NCBI GenBank assembly: GCA_003223245.1
Contig: QHYI01000133.1
Span: 1 to 47,169, forward strand
Direction: 5' to 3'
Length of the DNA stretch: 47,169 nt
DNA from: Acidobacteriota bacterium
Lineage (GTDB): Bacteria; Acidobacteriota; Terriglobia; Acidiferrales; UBA7541
Shown here: one piece after another, positions 35,178-44,224 of the stretch
Layout of the letters: every line of letters starts with the position of its first letter
Numbering within the stretch: position 1 is the first letter of the stretch
The notes under the pieces: model-generated
Told to the model about the DNA's origin: nothing
The model's database searches: none
The model's input: the letters and a program-made list of their open reading frames with translations, nothing else
Position numbers and translations under genes: made by a program

Positions 35178-35236
35178 GCGGGCCGTCCACGGCTGAATAT
35201 GTCCTTCATGAATAAACTGAGCTAGAATACGGGCGA

Positions 35237-36223
35237 ATGAAAACGCCATTCGTGACCGACCTAAATTCCGAGCAAAACATCACGACCTTTTTCCTCGTTT
35301 GCGAAAAGGAGATTCGCAACACCCGCGAGGGCAAGCCGTATCTGCGCCTGGAGCTGGGCGACCGCAGCGGGACGATTGAAGCGCGCATGTGGGACCAGTT
35401 CGAAGCGGCTGCGAAGGGAATTAACCGCGACGATTTCGTAAAAGTCCAGGCGCGCGTCGAGATTTATAAGAACCGGCCGCAGCTTTCCCTAATGCAGGTG
35501 CGACTAGCGAAGCCGGAAGAAATTGACCTCGCTGATTTTATGCCGCAGACGAAAGCTGACGTCGCCAAGCTGTACGCGCAGTTGCTGGAATACGCGGGTT
35601 CGATTTCGAATCCCTGGCTGAAGAAACTCGCTGCCGGGATCCTCAATGATCCTTCTATCGCGGCGCGTTACAAGCGCGCGCCAGCGGCAAAGGTCATGCA
35701 CCACGCCTATCTCGGGGGATTGTTGGAGCATGTTGTCAGCCTGTGTGGGCTCGCGAAACAGGTGGCCGAGCATTATCCGGAGCTGGATCTTGACTTGCTT
35801 TTGACCACGGCGATTTTGCATGACGTCGGGAAGCTGGACGAGTTGTGCTACGAGCGCGCGATCGGCTACACGGTGGAAGGTCATCTGCTTGGGCATATCG
35901 TGATGGAAGTGCAGACGGTCTCGAAAGCCATGGACGGGATTGACGGCTTCCCCCCGAATTTGAAGGCGGTCGTCCAGCACCTGCTCATCAGCCATCATGG
36001 CGAGTATGAGTTTGGCTCGCCGAAACTGCCGATGATTCGCGAAGCGCTGGTGTTTCACTATTTGGATGATCTTGATTCGAAACTCGCGGCGGTAGGAGCT
36101 GCCATGGCCGGGGATTCGGGTGAGCCGGAATGGTCGGCGTACTCGGATGCGCTGGGACGCAAATTCCTCCGTCTCGAGGAATTCTTGAAAGATTTCGCGC
36201 TAGCGCCCCCTGAAAGAAAATGA
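35237..36223 (+). CDS. YhaM-like 3'-5' exoribonuclease (OB fold plus HD)
   Basis: A 328-residue protein with an N-terminal OB-fold nucleic-acid-binding domain (TREGKPYLRLELGDRSGTIE to about residue 95) and an HD-type hydrolase: HHAYLGGLLEHV, LTTAILHDVGKLDEL, LISHHGEYEFGSPKLPMIRE and YLDDLDSK supply the expected metal ligands. The arrangement and length equal Bacillus YhaM, which degrades RNA and single-stranded DNA 3' to 5'. It is cytoplasmic. It follows the PPIase gene after 59 bp and precedes the broken dus gene. Confidence 0.92.
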   Translation: MKTPFVTDLNSEQNITTFFLVCEKEIRNTREGKPYLRLELGDRSGTIEARMWDQFEAAAKGINRDDFVKVQARVEIYKNRPQLSLMQVRLAKPEEIDLADFMPQTKADVAKLYAQLLEYAGSISNPWLKKLAAGILNDPSIAARYKRAPAAKVMHHAYLGGLLEHVVSLCGLAKQVAEHYPELDLDLLLTTAILHDVGKLDELCYERAIGYTVEGHLLGHIVMEVQTVSKAMDGIDGFPPNLKAVVQHLLISHHGEYEFGSPKLPMIREALVFHYLDDLDSKLAAVGAAMAGDSGEPEWSAYSDALGRKFLRLEEFLKDFALAPPERK

Positions 36224-36293
36224 GGCAGTTCCCCTCGCTGCTCAACCGCATTCTGCCTTGCCCGAAGGCTTCCCTGCCACTACACTGAACTGG

Positions 36294-37288
36294 ATGTTTC
36301 CTGCGGAATACAAAATTCGGAATTTGACGATTCGTCCGGCGGCGGTGCTGGCGCCGATGGCGGGCGTGACGGATACGCTGTTCCGCCGCGTGATTCGCGG
36401 GCTAGGCGGGTGCGGTCTCCTGATGACGCCATCACGGCGCAGCTTTTTGGGGCGAACCCGGCAGTCATGGCGGCGGCTGCGAAAATGGTCGAAGACCTCG
36501 GCTACGACGCGGTGGACATTAACCTGGGCTGTCCGGCCAAGAAAGTAGTGAAATGCGGCGGCTCAGGGCTGTTGCGCGACTTGCCGCTGCTCGAGCGCAT
36601 CTTTCGCGCGGTGCGCACGGCAGTCAAGATTCCACTGACCATCAAGCTGCGTGCCGGCTGGGATGAGAAATCGATCGTTGCGGTGGATGTCGCCAAAATG
36701 GCGGAGAGCTTGGGTGTTGAAGCGGTCGCCGTGCATCCGCGCACGCGGGTGCAAGGCTACAGCGGCGCGGCGGACTGGTCCATCATTGCGGCTGTCAAAC
36801 AAGCGGTAAAGATTCCCGTGATTGGCAACGGCGATATCAACCGGCCCGAAGATGCGGAGCGTATGTTCCGCGAAACCGGGTGCGACGCGGTAATGATCGG
36901 GCGCGCAGCGGCCACCAATCCATGGATTTTCCGGCAGATGCAGGAGTTCGCCGAGACCGGGCGCTACGCCATCCCGACCGAAGGCGACCGCTTCCGGTTA
37001 CTCATTGACTACTATGGACAAATTTGCGCTGCGAACCTGCCTGACGGTGTGGGCAAAATGAAGCAGTTCGCTTGCTGGTTTACTCATAGCGTGGGGAACG
37101 GCAGCGAGCTTCGCAGAATCGTACACACGGCGCGAACGCCCGGCGAAATCCTTTCGAGTGTGGAGAGGTTTTTCGAGGGCCGAGCAGCCGCTTTGGCTGG
37201 CCCCAGCCCGGTGGGAGCCGGCAGAAGTGAGGACCCAGGCCATGGTCCCAGTCAGCACCTCGGTTACGAGGCAACGCTCGGAACGTAG
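36294..37288 (+). pseudogene. dusB: tRNA-dihydrouridine synthase with internal frame-breaking deletion
   Basis: Dus enzymes reduce uridines in tRNA D-loops using FMN and NADPH. The frame from ATG 36294 gives the normal start (IRNLTIRPAAVLAPMAGVTD, FRRVIRGLGGCGLL) but then reads nonsense and stops at 36546-36548. From about 36410 another frame resumes the family sequence: DDAITAQLFGANPAVMAAAA, NLGCPAKKVVKCGGSG with the catalytic Cys, PVIGNGDI and MIGRAAATNP. Compared with family members roughly 25-30 residues between these parts (around the TEFTS-like segment) are missing. The join lies near GATGAC at 36421-36430. Either a true deletion/pseudogene or an assembly error; the second frame could start at GTG 36410 but would lack the FMN-binding first strand. 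Confidence 0.78.
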
Positions 37289-37604
37289 GATTTCCGTGCA
37301 CCTGCCTATGCGCGTGCGCGGTCGTGATGCCCGCGGCGTGGCTTTCGAAGAAGATACCTCCAGCGAAAATCTTTGCCGCAGCGGAGCGGCATTTTTTACG
37401 CGTTTCGATGTGGCCATCGGCTCGAATCTCGAGATCCGTATTCCGTTCTCGAATTACGCCTCACGGCGAGGCGAAGCGGACTTCTCCACGCATGGACGCG
37501 TGATCCACGTTCGCGATGTCGCCTCGTTAGGTGAAAAGTTTGTGGGGGTGCAGTTTATTGGCCCGCGGTTTCAGCGGGTGTTCCGGTCGGAATCGGCCGC
37601 CTAG
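37242..37604 (+). CDS. PilZ domain protein
   Basis: A 120-residue single-domain protein. The RxxxR cyclic-di-GMP motif is visible in TRQRSERRISVHLPMRV, and the second motif (usually NxSxxG) reads ENLCRSGAAFF with Cys replacing Ser, so ligand binding may be altered. The end VGVQFIGPRF fits the domain's last strand. The ATG at 37242 follows GTGAGGACC and overlaps the dus frame by 47 bp. It probably links c-di-GMP to an output, but no partner is adjacent. Confidence 0.82.
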   Translation: MVPVSTSVTRQRSERRISVHLPMRVRGRDARGVAFEEDTSSENLCRSGAAFFTRFDVAIGSNLEIRIPFSNYASRRGEADFSTHGRVIHVRDVASLGEKFVGVQFIGPRFQRVFRSESAA

Positions 37605-37678
37605 TTTATTTTCTTCACCCAAACAAAGAAACTCGCCGAGTCGGCGGGTAAACCTGGCTACTCCGTCCGAAGCTTTCT

Positions 37679-38704
37679 CTACCTCCCAAGAAATGTGTTG
37701 AGGTACCAGGTATTGCCGAAGGGATCCTTCACGCCTGCGGAGCGGTCGCCGTAGGGCTTGTCGGTTGGCGGTTCCACGGAAGTTGCTCCCGCTCCGAGGG
37801 CTTGCGCATATGTGGCGTCGGCGTCCGGCACAAAAATGTGCAGGTGGCAAGGCTTCGGCTGATACTCGCCGTGGGCCTCGTCAATCTCAAGGGTGGCGTT
37901 GCCAATGCGCATGGTTGCGTGCACTACCCTTCCTTCCGGCGACTTGTGCACGCCCATCTCTTCCGCTCCAAACGCCGCTTCCATGAACAGAATCATCTTG
38001 TGGGCTTCACGAAGATGCAGGTACGGTTGGACGCTGCGCAGTCCTTCCGGCCCGGGAGTCCATCCTTTCGGCGTAGCAATATACCAACGGTTGCCAAATA
38101 GGTCTGTGAGAGCGCCCCAGCGGTCGCCAGAAGGATGCTCGTCGGTTGGCCGGTAGATCGAAGCAGCGCCAGCCGCCAGCGCACGGTCAAAAGTGGCGTC
38201 AGCATCGTTGACGTACAGATGGATGTCTGTGGGCGCAGGCGGGATCTGCTCGTTGGCGTCGGCGGTTTCAATCACCCCGTTGCCGATGGCGACTTCCGCG
38301 TGCATCAATTTCCCGTCGGGCAATGGCACACGTATCCGCTCCTGGCCATCAAAAGCCCTCCTCAGGAAATCGATGAACTGCGACGCACCGCTCACGACGA
38401 TGTAGGGCGTAATGGACGTGAACCCGGGCCGCATGTAGTGGATGGCTCTCGCTGCGGGGGCTGCTGCGGACGATTCGGTTCCTTTGTTTATAGACACGGA
38501 TGCTCTCCTTTGCAGATCGGATTTGAGTGCTGCTCGAAACTCCTGGCGCGGCAAGTAGCGAAGTTCCCGCACAATCGCCAAAAGTGGCCCGAGGTCGCGG
38601 TGTGGCGCTGGCTCTGGACGCGGCTGCAGCGACACGAGCATAGCTTGCACCACTTCTTCCACTTGCTCGGCAAGCGTGCGGCGCTTGGGCAGGCGCTTAG
38701 GCAT
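37679..38704 (-). CDS. Double VOC-domain protein with N-terminal helical segment
   Basis: A 341-residue protein. Residues 1-75 (PKRRTLAEQVEEVVQAMLVS, PLLAIVRELRYLPRQEFRAA) are basic and helical; two vicinal-oxygen-chelate (glyoxalase/PhnB-like) domains follow, each ending in a DxFGNxWY motif (DLFGNRWYIAT, DPFGNTWYLNT). It starts ATG 38704, preceded by GGGAGGTG, and overlaps the stop of the ECF sigma gene by 8 bp, so translation is coupled. The VOC halves could bind a small ligand or carry out glyoxalase-type chemistry; the N-terminal part may contact the sigma factor, which is inference. Confidence 0.85.
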   Translation of the reverse strand: MPKRLPKRRTLAEQVEEVVQAMLVSLQPRPEPAPHRDLGPLLAIVRELRYLPRQEFRAALKSDLQRRASVSINKGTESSAAAPAARAIHYMRPGFTSITPYIVVSGASQFIDFLRRAFDGQERIRVPLPDGKLMHAEVAIGNGVIETADANEQIPPAPTDIHLYVNDADATFDRALAAGAASIYRPTDEHPSGDRWGALTDLFGNRWYIATPKGWTPGPEGLRSVQPYLHLREAHKMILFMEAAFGAEEMGVHKSPEGRVVHATMRIGNATLEIDEAHGEYQPKPCHLHIFVPDADATYAQALGAGATSVEPPTDKPYGDRSAGVKDPFGNTWYLNTFLGR

Positions 38705-39299
38705 GGGCACCTCCCATTTGCGCGCGAAGGCGCTCGAGCGCGCGCAGTTGCAATTGCTTGATGGCCCCTTCGCTTTTGCCCAGCCGCTGGGCGATTTCGC
38801 GGGTGCGTCGTTGGTCCACGAAGCGCTCGTGAACAACGCGGCGTTGCGTTTCAGGAAGCTGCCCGACAAGCCGGAACAAGCGCGCGCGATGTTCGATGGC
38901 GCGAATGTCGAGATGCACGGCAGGATCGGGAGGATCGTCCGTCAGGGAATGTTCGCGAGACCTGCGCTGCGAGCGATCAATGATGGCGTTTGCCGCGATT
39001 CGCAGCAGCCATGCTGCGAACGGCGTTCCGCGCCACTCATAGTTCTTCAAATTGGCGAGCGCTTTGTAAAACACTTCGGAGGTCAGGTCTTCGGCGGCTG
39101 CGCGGTCAGGCACGCGGCCAGCAATGAAGCCGTAGACGCGCTCGAAATGCAATTCGTAGAGCGCAGCGAACTTTGCCGGGTCGGCCTGTGCCGCTTCGAC
39201 AAGCAAACGCTCCTCCGCCCGTCGAGCAGCGCCCGCCTTGTTAGGCGCAGCGCTTCTGGGCAGAGCCTTTTTCCTTCCGGGGCGTCCGGTGGGCTTCAT
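38697..39299 (-). CDS. ECF-type RNA polymerase sigma factor
   Basis: A 200-residue sigma-70 family factor. Region 2 is seen as FAALYELHFERVYGFIAGRV with DLTSEVFYKALANLKNYEWR and PFAAWLLRIAANAIID; region 4 as LPETQRRVVHERFVDQRRTR and IAQRLGKSEGAIKQLQLRAL. A 35-residue basic, Pro/Ala-rich N-terminal extension precedes region 2. No classical anti-sigma gene is adjacent; instead the next gene, overlapping by 8 bp, is a double VOC protein with a helical N-terminus. Confidence 0.92.
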   Translation of the reverse strand: MKPTGRPGRKKALPRSAAPNKAGAARRAEERLLVEAAQADPAKFAALYELHFERVYGFIAGRVPDRAAAEDLTSEVFYKALANLKNYEWRGTPFAAWLLRIAANAIIDRSQRRSREHSLTDDPPDPAVHLDIRAIEHRARLFRLVGQLPETQRRVVHERFVDQRRTREIAQRLGKSEGAIKQLQLRALERLRAQMGGAHA

Positions 39300-39373
39300 G
39301 GCTCTGGAATAATAACTGCCGGAGGCAAAAAGGTTACGCGGCTATTCCTTCTGTGGATAGGCCCAGAAAACAC

Positions 39374-39410
39374 GAAAACCGGGCCCCGTGCCAGTCGGAG
39401 CCCGGTTTTC
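39374..39410 (-). terminator. Terminator of the BNR-type gene
   Basis: GAAAACCGGGC (39374-39384) pairs with GCCCGGTTTTC (39400-39410). On the minus strand it is followed by GTGTTTTCT and lies 16 bases after the stop at 39426. It can also act on the plus strand because both sides are A/T-rich. Confidence 0.8.
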
Positions 39411-39425
39411 CCTTTGCGGTTGGGT

Positions 39426-41144
39426 TTATCTAGCGCACAGGCCCGCGGTTACGACTTTCTTGTTGGGTTTGAGTTGATAGGTGAAATAGGGCACGCCAAC
39501 GCGGAAGGATTGAGGGTCATTGTTGGCACAATGCCCAGGGCTCTGTTGCGTGCAAAGCGGGCTGGCGATATGGTCATCGGCAAAAGCAATGTTGGCGCGG
39601 TGCTGGGGGTCGAGAGATACCTGAAAGAAGTCCGCAAGAGAGCGGCTATCCGCGTTAGAGCATCCGGTGCCATTGGTGCACACCGTTCCCGCATGAATGA
39701 CGTGGTCGCTGGCCGCGTGCTGTGTGAAGCTGGGGACCGTGGCGTTGCCGTTGACGCTCTCTGCGGCGTAGACATTCCACTGCGCCCAGCAATCCGTGGT
39801 TCCGTCGGCGCAGGCGGGTTGCATCACGGCAGGATCGTTGGAATTACCCGCCAAGTTGGCGCCGAGCCAAGTCACCACGACGTGGCCATAAGCATCCGCT
39901 GCGACCCAGGGAAACACATTGGTTTTTCCCACTGTTGAGCCGCTATTCACGCGCACGGGAGCGGTCCAGGTATTGCCCAAATCTGAGGACGACGAGAGGA
40001 ATATGTTCTGGTTGTCCGACCAAACGGTGTAGAGGTTGCTGAAATTATCGACAGCCAGGGCCGGGAAGATGTTGTTGTTCCCGTTTGTGGCCCCTAGCGA
40101 CCCCAAGGGACTGGTGAAGACTTTATGGTCCGTGAACGTGAAAGTGGCGGCTCCCAGGCCCGCATCTGTGGAGACGCCGACGTATACGGTGCGCTGAGGC
40201 TGGCCATGGGTATTTTCGATGGCGTTATCCGGAGCCGTGAAGGCAACGTAGAGGTTTCCCTTACTTGGGCAAGCGCTGTTGTCCACTTTGATCTGCGCCG
40301 CCGTGTTGGCGCTGTCTGTAGGCGACAAGCTGCCTGCCGCGGGGAGTGTCGCTGTGTCAATCCCTTCGCCGGCGCCCGCAGTGTAGGTCAGGCCGCCGTT
40401 ATTGGAGCGTTGCACATCGATGTTGAACGTTGCCAAGTCGTGGTACGCGACATAGGCCGTGGAAGGGTCATTGACCGCGTCGTTCCACATGCGGTCATCG
40501 CCCGGAATTAGCGAGGCGACGACATTGGGCGGCGTGAAAAACGTATCGCCGCGATTTTTGGAATTCGTAGCGGTCACACCGGGAGCGAGTGTCAGGCTGG
40601 TCAGCGCGAGATTCGGAATCGCGGAATTGTTGGGATCCGGCGCGTTTACGGCAATGTCGCCATCCCCGCCGCCCGGAGCGATACCGAGATTTGTCGAACT
40701 CCCCACGTTATTCACGCAGCCGCCGCCATTAATCCCGTAGATGCCGCAGTTGTCTGGCTGGCCCTCATACTTGAACGGCAAAGTGCCATTGCTGTTCGGT
40801 GCGCCGTCAATGGGCTGGCTCCAGCGCCAAAGATCCAGGCCGCCAGGCACTCCCCGAATCGATTGCACATAAATTGTTCCTTGGGAATCGACGCGGTCTG
40901 ACGGCTCGACTCCCTTAACGATGAACGCCAATATGCTGTAACTCGTGGGAACAGGGGCTAACTGGGGCAGGCACAGGCTTTGATTGGGGCTGAAGCCGTC
41001 AGTCCCGCTGCCAACGTAGGCAGGAATGGCTTCGGCACCGCCGCCTGCGCCCGTTTGGCTGGGACAGGCGTGCTCGTTGGCGGGATCGGGAAACGAGCTC
41101 TGGGCTATGACGTTGCGATCGAGGTCTCCTTTGGACACGAACAC
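39426..41144 (-). CDS. BNR/sialidase-like beta-propeller protein, 5' end abnormal
   Basis: About 572 residues of Asn/Gly/Thr-rich beta-propeller sequence with BNR-type turns (SSSSDLGNTWTAPVRV, SNNGGLTYTAG, STDAGLGAATFTF). Such proteins are normally secreted, yet the frame has no Met or signal peptide: it begins at GTG 41144 (FVSKGDLDRNVIAQ, which looks like the middle of a mature domain) and is open only to 41210. No ribosome site is evident. Either the N-terminus was lost by frameshift or deletion, or it lies in another frame upstream. Catalytic sialidase residues were not identified. Confidence 0.68.
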   Translation of the reverse strand: MFVSKGDLDRNVIAQSSFPDPANEHACPSQTGAGGGAEAIPAYVGSGTDGFSPNQSLCLPQLAPVPTSYSILAFIVKGVEPSDRVDSQGTIYVQSIRGVPGGLDLWRWSQPIDGAPNSNGTLPFKYEGQPDNCGIYGINGGGCVNNVGSSTNLGIAPGGGDGDIAVNAPDPNNSAIPNLALTSLTLAPGVTATNSKNRGDTFFTPPNVVASLIPGDDRMWNDAVNDPSTAYVAYHDLATFNIDVQRSNNGGLTYTAGAGEGIDTATLPAAGSLSPTDSANTAAQIKVDNSACPSKGNLYVAFTAPDNAIENTHGQPQRTVYVGVSTDAGLGAATFTFTDHKVFTSPLGSLGATNGNNNIFPALAVDNFSNLYTVWSDNQNIFLSSSSDLGNTWTAPVRVNSGSTVGKTNVFPWVAADAYGHVVVTWLGANLAGNSNDPAVMQPACADGTTDCWAQWNVYAAESVNGNATVPSFTQHAASDHVIHAGTVCTNGTGCSNADSRSLADFFQVSLDPQHRANIAFADDHIASPLCTQQSPGHCANNDPQSFRVGVPYFTYQLKPNKKVVTAGLCAR

Positions 41145-41706
41145 TTGTGAGGCTGAGGAGGGCCTCTGGGCGAGCCACTTGGTTCTCGCGCGTTTGGTCG
41201 AGGCGGGTGGTCATCCACTGTTCAAGGAGGCACGGACCCGAAGGACAGCTCTCAGCCACCCGCCTCTTGAGGCACGGGTAAGCTATAAACGGAGAAGGCG
41301 ACTGGGGCAATCAGGTTGTTACCGGAAACATGGCGGGCTTAAACACCTTACTGCGTCCGGTGAGAGTTGTCTTGGGCAAACGCCGGAATCGCCAGATGGG
41401 GCTTAGCGAGCCCTGTTCGGACAAAAACTTTTCAAGAAAATTTAGAACGACGCGAACTTTTTGGCCGGCCCGGCGTCAGTATACTTGCCAGCCAAAAACA
41501 GCGTAGTGGTCCGAGGAATCCGCAACGCATTGCGCAATCGGGGAGCAAGTTTGCCTCATCGGTAAGCTCCAAGATGTGGCAGCTCCGGGTCAAGTCTTTT
41601 CGTTGTGCGGTTCGCCGTGTTCCGAGTGTCTTCTGGCTCTCGACGAGTGGTCCCGTCGGAGATGCGCCGCAACGCAGGCTCGTATTTGTCCCCCAGGAGG
41701 ACCACC
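41145..41706. other. Intergenic stretch between BNR-type and Sel1 genes
   Basis: No intact gene was found in 560 bp. On the minus strand around 41390-41345 one frame reads IPAFAQDNSHRTQ and then stops, which looks like the end of a signal peptide and may be the lost start of the BNR-type protein. AGGAGG at 41695-41700 is the ribosome site of the Sel1 gene. Confidence 0.45.
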
Positions 41707-42672
41707 ATGCACTCGCCTGTTCGGCCTGCGATCACCCTTCTCAGCCCGATCTTGCTCTCGGCTGCTTTTTTTGCCGCTCATCCCTGCGCCCTTAGCGCGC
41801 AGTTTCCCGAGAACCCGCCTCCCTCTTCGCCATTCTCCGGCCTGCACTCCAGGGCGGAGGGAGGCAACGCCGCCGCGCAATATGAGCTTGCGTTAATCTA
41901 TCTGCGCAGCAATCCGGCCGACCCGGATTACAGCTCCGTCCTGAAATGGCTGCGCGCTTCGGCCACGCAAGGAAACCGCGATGCGCAATTTCTCCTCGGC
42001 TATCTGTACGAACACGGCGAAGGGATTGACAGGGACTATGTGAAGGCTGCCGAAAACTACAATGCGGCGGCGGTACAAGGCCTTGCCGGTGCGGCGAACA
42101 ATCTCGCCTTTCTCTTTCACCATGGTCTTGGCGTTTCGAAAGATTGCCGGAAAGCCGTGGAATTGTACCAAACAGCCGCCCAGGCAGGAGACCCTGTGGC
42201 CCAAGGCAATCTGGCCATCCTGTACTTTCACGGCGACGGCACTCCGCGCGACTATGTCCTGGCGGCGAAATGGTTTCGTGCCGCTGCCGAACAAGGCGAC
42301 GCCCACGCTCAGCACAGTCTCGGTTGGCTCTATTTCGAGGGCTTAGGCGTCCCTTCCGATTACGCGGAATCGGCGCGCTGGGAACGCCGCAGTGCTGAAC
42401 AAGGTGACCCTCAGGCGCAGACCGACCTAGGATACCTTTACGAATCAGGTAGGAGCGTTCCGCTCGATTACATTGCGGCTTATACCTGGTATTCGCGCGC
42501 CATTGCCGGCGGAGAAAAGAACAGTCGCGAGCGCCGCAAAAGCCTGTTTCACATCATGACGAAAAAGCAACTCAACGAAGCGCAAGCTCTCATTGCCTCC
42601 GAGCCGTCGCAACCACGGCCGCGGTCCAGAATGCCAAAGACGGCTGCCATGACCCTGTTCGAAACTCATTGA
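41707..42672 (+). CDS. Exported Sel1-repeat protein
   Basis: A 321-residue protein with a signal peptide (RPAITLLSPILLSAAFFAAH, ending near LSAQ) and six Sel1-like helical repeats of about 36 residues (patterns such as NRDAQFLLGYLYEHGEGIDR and DAHAQHSLGWLYFEGLGVPS). Sel1 proteins act as scaffolds in envelope or signalling complexes. The tail (about 290-321) is unstructured. AGGAGG lies 6 bases before the ATG. It is convergent with the oxalate decarboxylase gene. Confidence 0.9.
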   Translation: MHSPVRPAITLLSPILLSAAFFAAHPCALSAQFPENPPPSSPFSGLHSRAEGGNAAAQYELALIYLRSNPADPDYSSVLKWLRASATQGNRDAQFLLGYLYEHGEGIDRDYVKAAENYNAAAVQGLAGAANNLAFLFHHGLGVSKDCRKAVELYQTAAQAGDPVAQGNLAILYFHGDGTPRDYVLAAKWFRAAAEQGDAHAQHSLGWLYFEGLGVPSDYAESARWERRSAEQGDPQAQTDLGYLYESGRSVPLDYIAAYTWYSRAIAGGEKNSRERRKSLFHIMTKKQLNEAQALIASEPSQPRPRSRMPKTAAMTLFETH

Positions 42673-42681
42673 TTTGCGGCG

Positions 42682-43935
42682 TCACTCCGGCAAGATCACC
42701 GCTTTTCCTCGCGGCAGCGCGTCGAGCGTAGCTTGATCCAAGTTCAGGTGAGCCGTAACAAGCTCCGGCGGCGTGTGCGTCAGCCATTCCGAGAGCGCCA
42801 GGTCCTGGTAATAGCTGCTTTTGAACATTTCCAGGAACTTCAAGTCGGTGTTCCCCGTGTTTTCGATGTAGTGCGGCAGCGTTTTGAGCACATAACCCAC
42901 GTCACCGGTCTCAAAGTCCATGGTGCGCGCGCGGCCTCCCGTGGCAAACACCGTCATGCGCGCCTTGCCGCTGATATAGAACTGCCATTCGTCCGCATTG
43001 GGATGCCAGTGTAGTTCGCGCAAACCGCCGGGCTTCAGCGTGACCAGGGGGGCGGCGATGTTCTGCGCGATTTTGAAGGTGCTCGAGTCGATGATGCGCA
43101 CTTCGCCGCCCTTCGTGCGCTTGTTTGGCGGCTGCTGCATCGTGCGAAAAGCGAAATCAATCGGCGAAGGTCCGAGCGCTCCTGCGGCTCTCTTTTGGTC
43201 CTCGCCAAGCGGCCCGGGCACCTCCGCCTGGAAAATAAACAGCTCTTTTTTAGGCATCACTTCCACAGCTGCCTGCGGCACCACAAAATTCTTCGCCACA
43301 ACATCGCGCGGCGTGTGCGCCATCCAGTCCGACAGCAGCACCGTCTCATACTCCGAAAAATTTCCATCGTCAAAGACGAGCAGAAATTCCGTGCCGTCCG
43401 GCGGAAGCCCTTGAATGGAATGCGGGATTCCCGGCGGGAAGTACCACAGATCGCCTTCCTTTACGTCGGTGACGAAACTTTTGCCGTCCGCGTCAATGCA
43501 GGTAATTCGCGCCGTTCCATACAGCATGTAAGCCCATTCCGCCGCAGTGTGCCAGTGCAATTCGCGCACGCCGCCGGCGGTGAGCCGCATGTTCACGCCC
43601 GCAAGCGTTTTCGAGACCGCCAGTTCGCGCACGGTCACCTCGCGCGACCATCCGCCTTCATGCAGGCGCTTGTGCGCGAGGGAAAAGGGATACTTGAACG
43701 TTTGCACGCCCCCTGCATCGGTCGGAGGCGGGTTGACGGAATCCACATTTTCGGCATCCAGCGCGGAGTTTTTCGGGACCGGTTCGCTTCGGCTTCTGTC
43801 GCTTTTCGCTTTTGGCGAATCCTGACCTTGCCCGACGGCGTTGTTGGAGGCCATCATGCCGGCAGCCAAAGCGGCCGAGCTTGCGCCAAGAAACCCACGC
43901 CGCGTCCAACGCTCCTTTTCCAGCTCGTCACTCAT
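42682..43935 (-). CDS. oxdC: Oxalate decarboxylase, bicupin, Tat-exported
   Basis: Mn-dependent enzyme converting oxalate to formate and CO2. The 417-residue product begins with a twin-arginine signal (RWTRRGFLGASSAALAAGMM, Arg12-Arg13). Two cupin domains carry the metal motifs RELHWHTAAEWAYMLYG and RELHWHPNADEWQFYISG. The lid segment DDGNFSEYET keeps the Glu corresponding to Glu162 of Bacillus OxdC (SENS), favouring decarboxylase over oxidase. ATG 43935 follows GGGAGG; the frame upstream to 44004 lacks family similarity. Export implies extracytoplasmic oxalate breakdown, possibly acid protection. Confidence 0.93.
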   Translation of the reverse strand: MSDELEKERWTRRGFLGASSAALAAGMMASNNAVGQGQDSPKAKSDRSRSEPVPKNSALDAENVDSVNPPPTDAGGVQTFKYPFSLAHKRLHEGGWSREVTVRELAVSKTLAGVNMRLTAGGVRELHWHTAAEWAYMLYGTARITCIDADGKSFVTDVKEGDLWYFPPGIPHSIQGLPPDGTEFLLVFDDGNFSEYETVLLSDWMAHTPRDVVAKNFVVPQAAVEVMPKKELFIFQAEVPGPLGEDQKRAAGALGPSPIDFAFRTMQQPPNKRTKGGEVRIIDSSTFKIAQNIAAPLVTLKPGGLRELHWHPNADEWQFYISGKARMTVFATGGRARTMDFETGDVGYVLKTLPHYIENTGNTDLKFLEMFKSSYYQDLALSEWLTHTPPELVTAHLNLDQATLDALPRGKAVILPE

Positions 43936-44224
43936 GTGCACTGCCTCCCGCTTGGTTTGCCCCCCGCTGCCCGATACCCTACCTTGATAATTCCTGTGAT
44001 ACAACCCAAGATTTCCGCTGTACTGCAGGGCGCATGGAAATCGTCACCACGTTCCGTCCCGCAAAGCCTTCTTGCCCGACACCCCGCCGCACTACGTGAT
44101 CCACTTGCCGAAGAACACGGAAACGGTTTGCTGGCACTTCTTCCACCAGAGAGATGGTGTCCTCTTCGGTCGACTTCTCGTTCTCCCAGGTAGGCTATAC
44201 TCGAGCGAACTCCGGAGGCCTGCC

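Noticed and set aside
38676-39938. Long plus-strand frame opposite the sigma factor and BNR-type genes
   Set aside because: Antisense shadow; the minus-strand genes have clear motifs.
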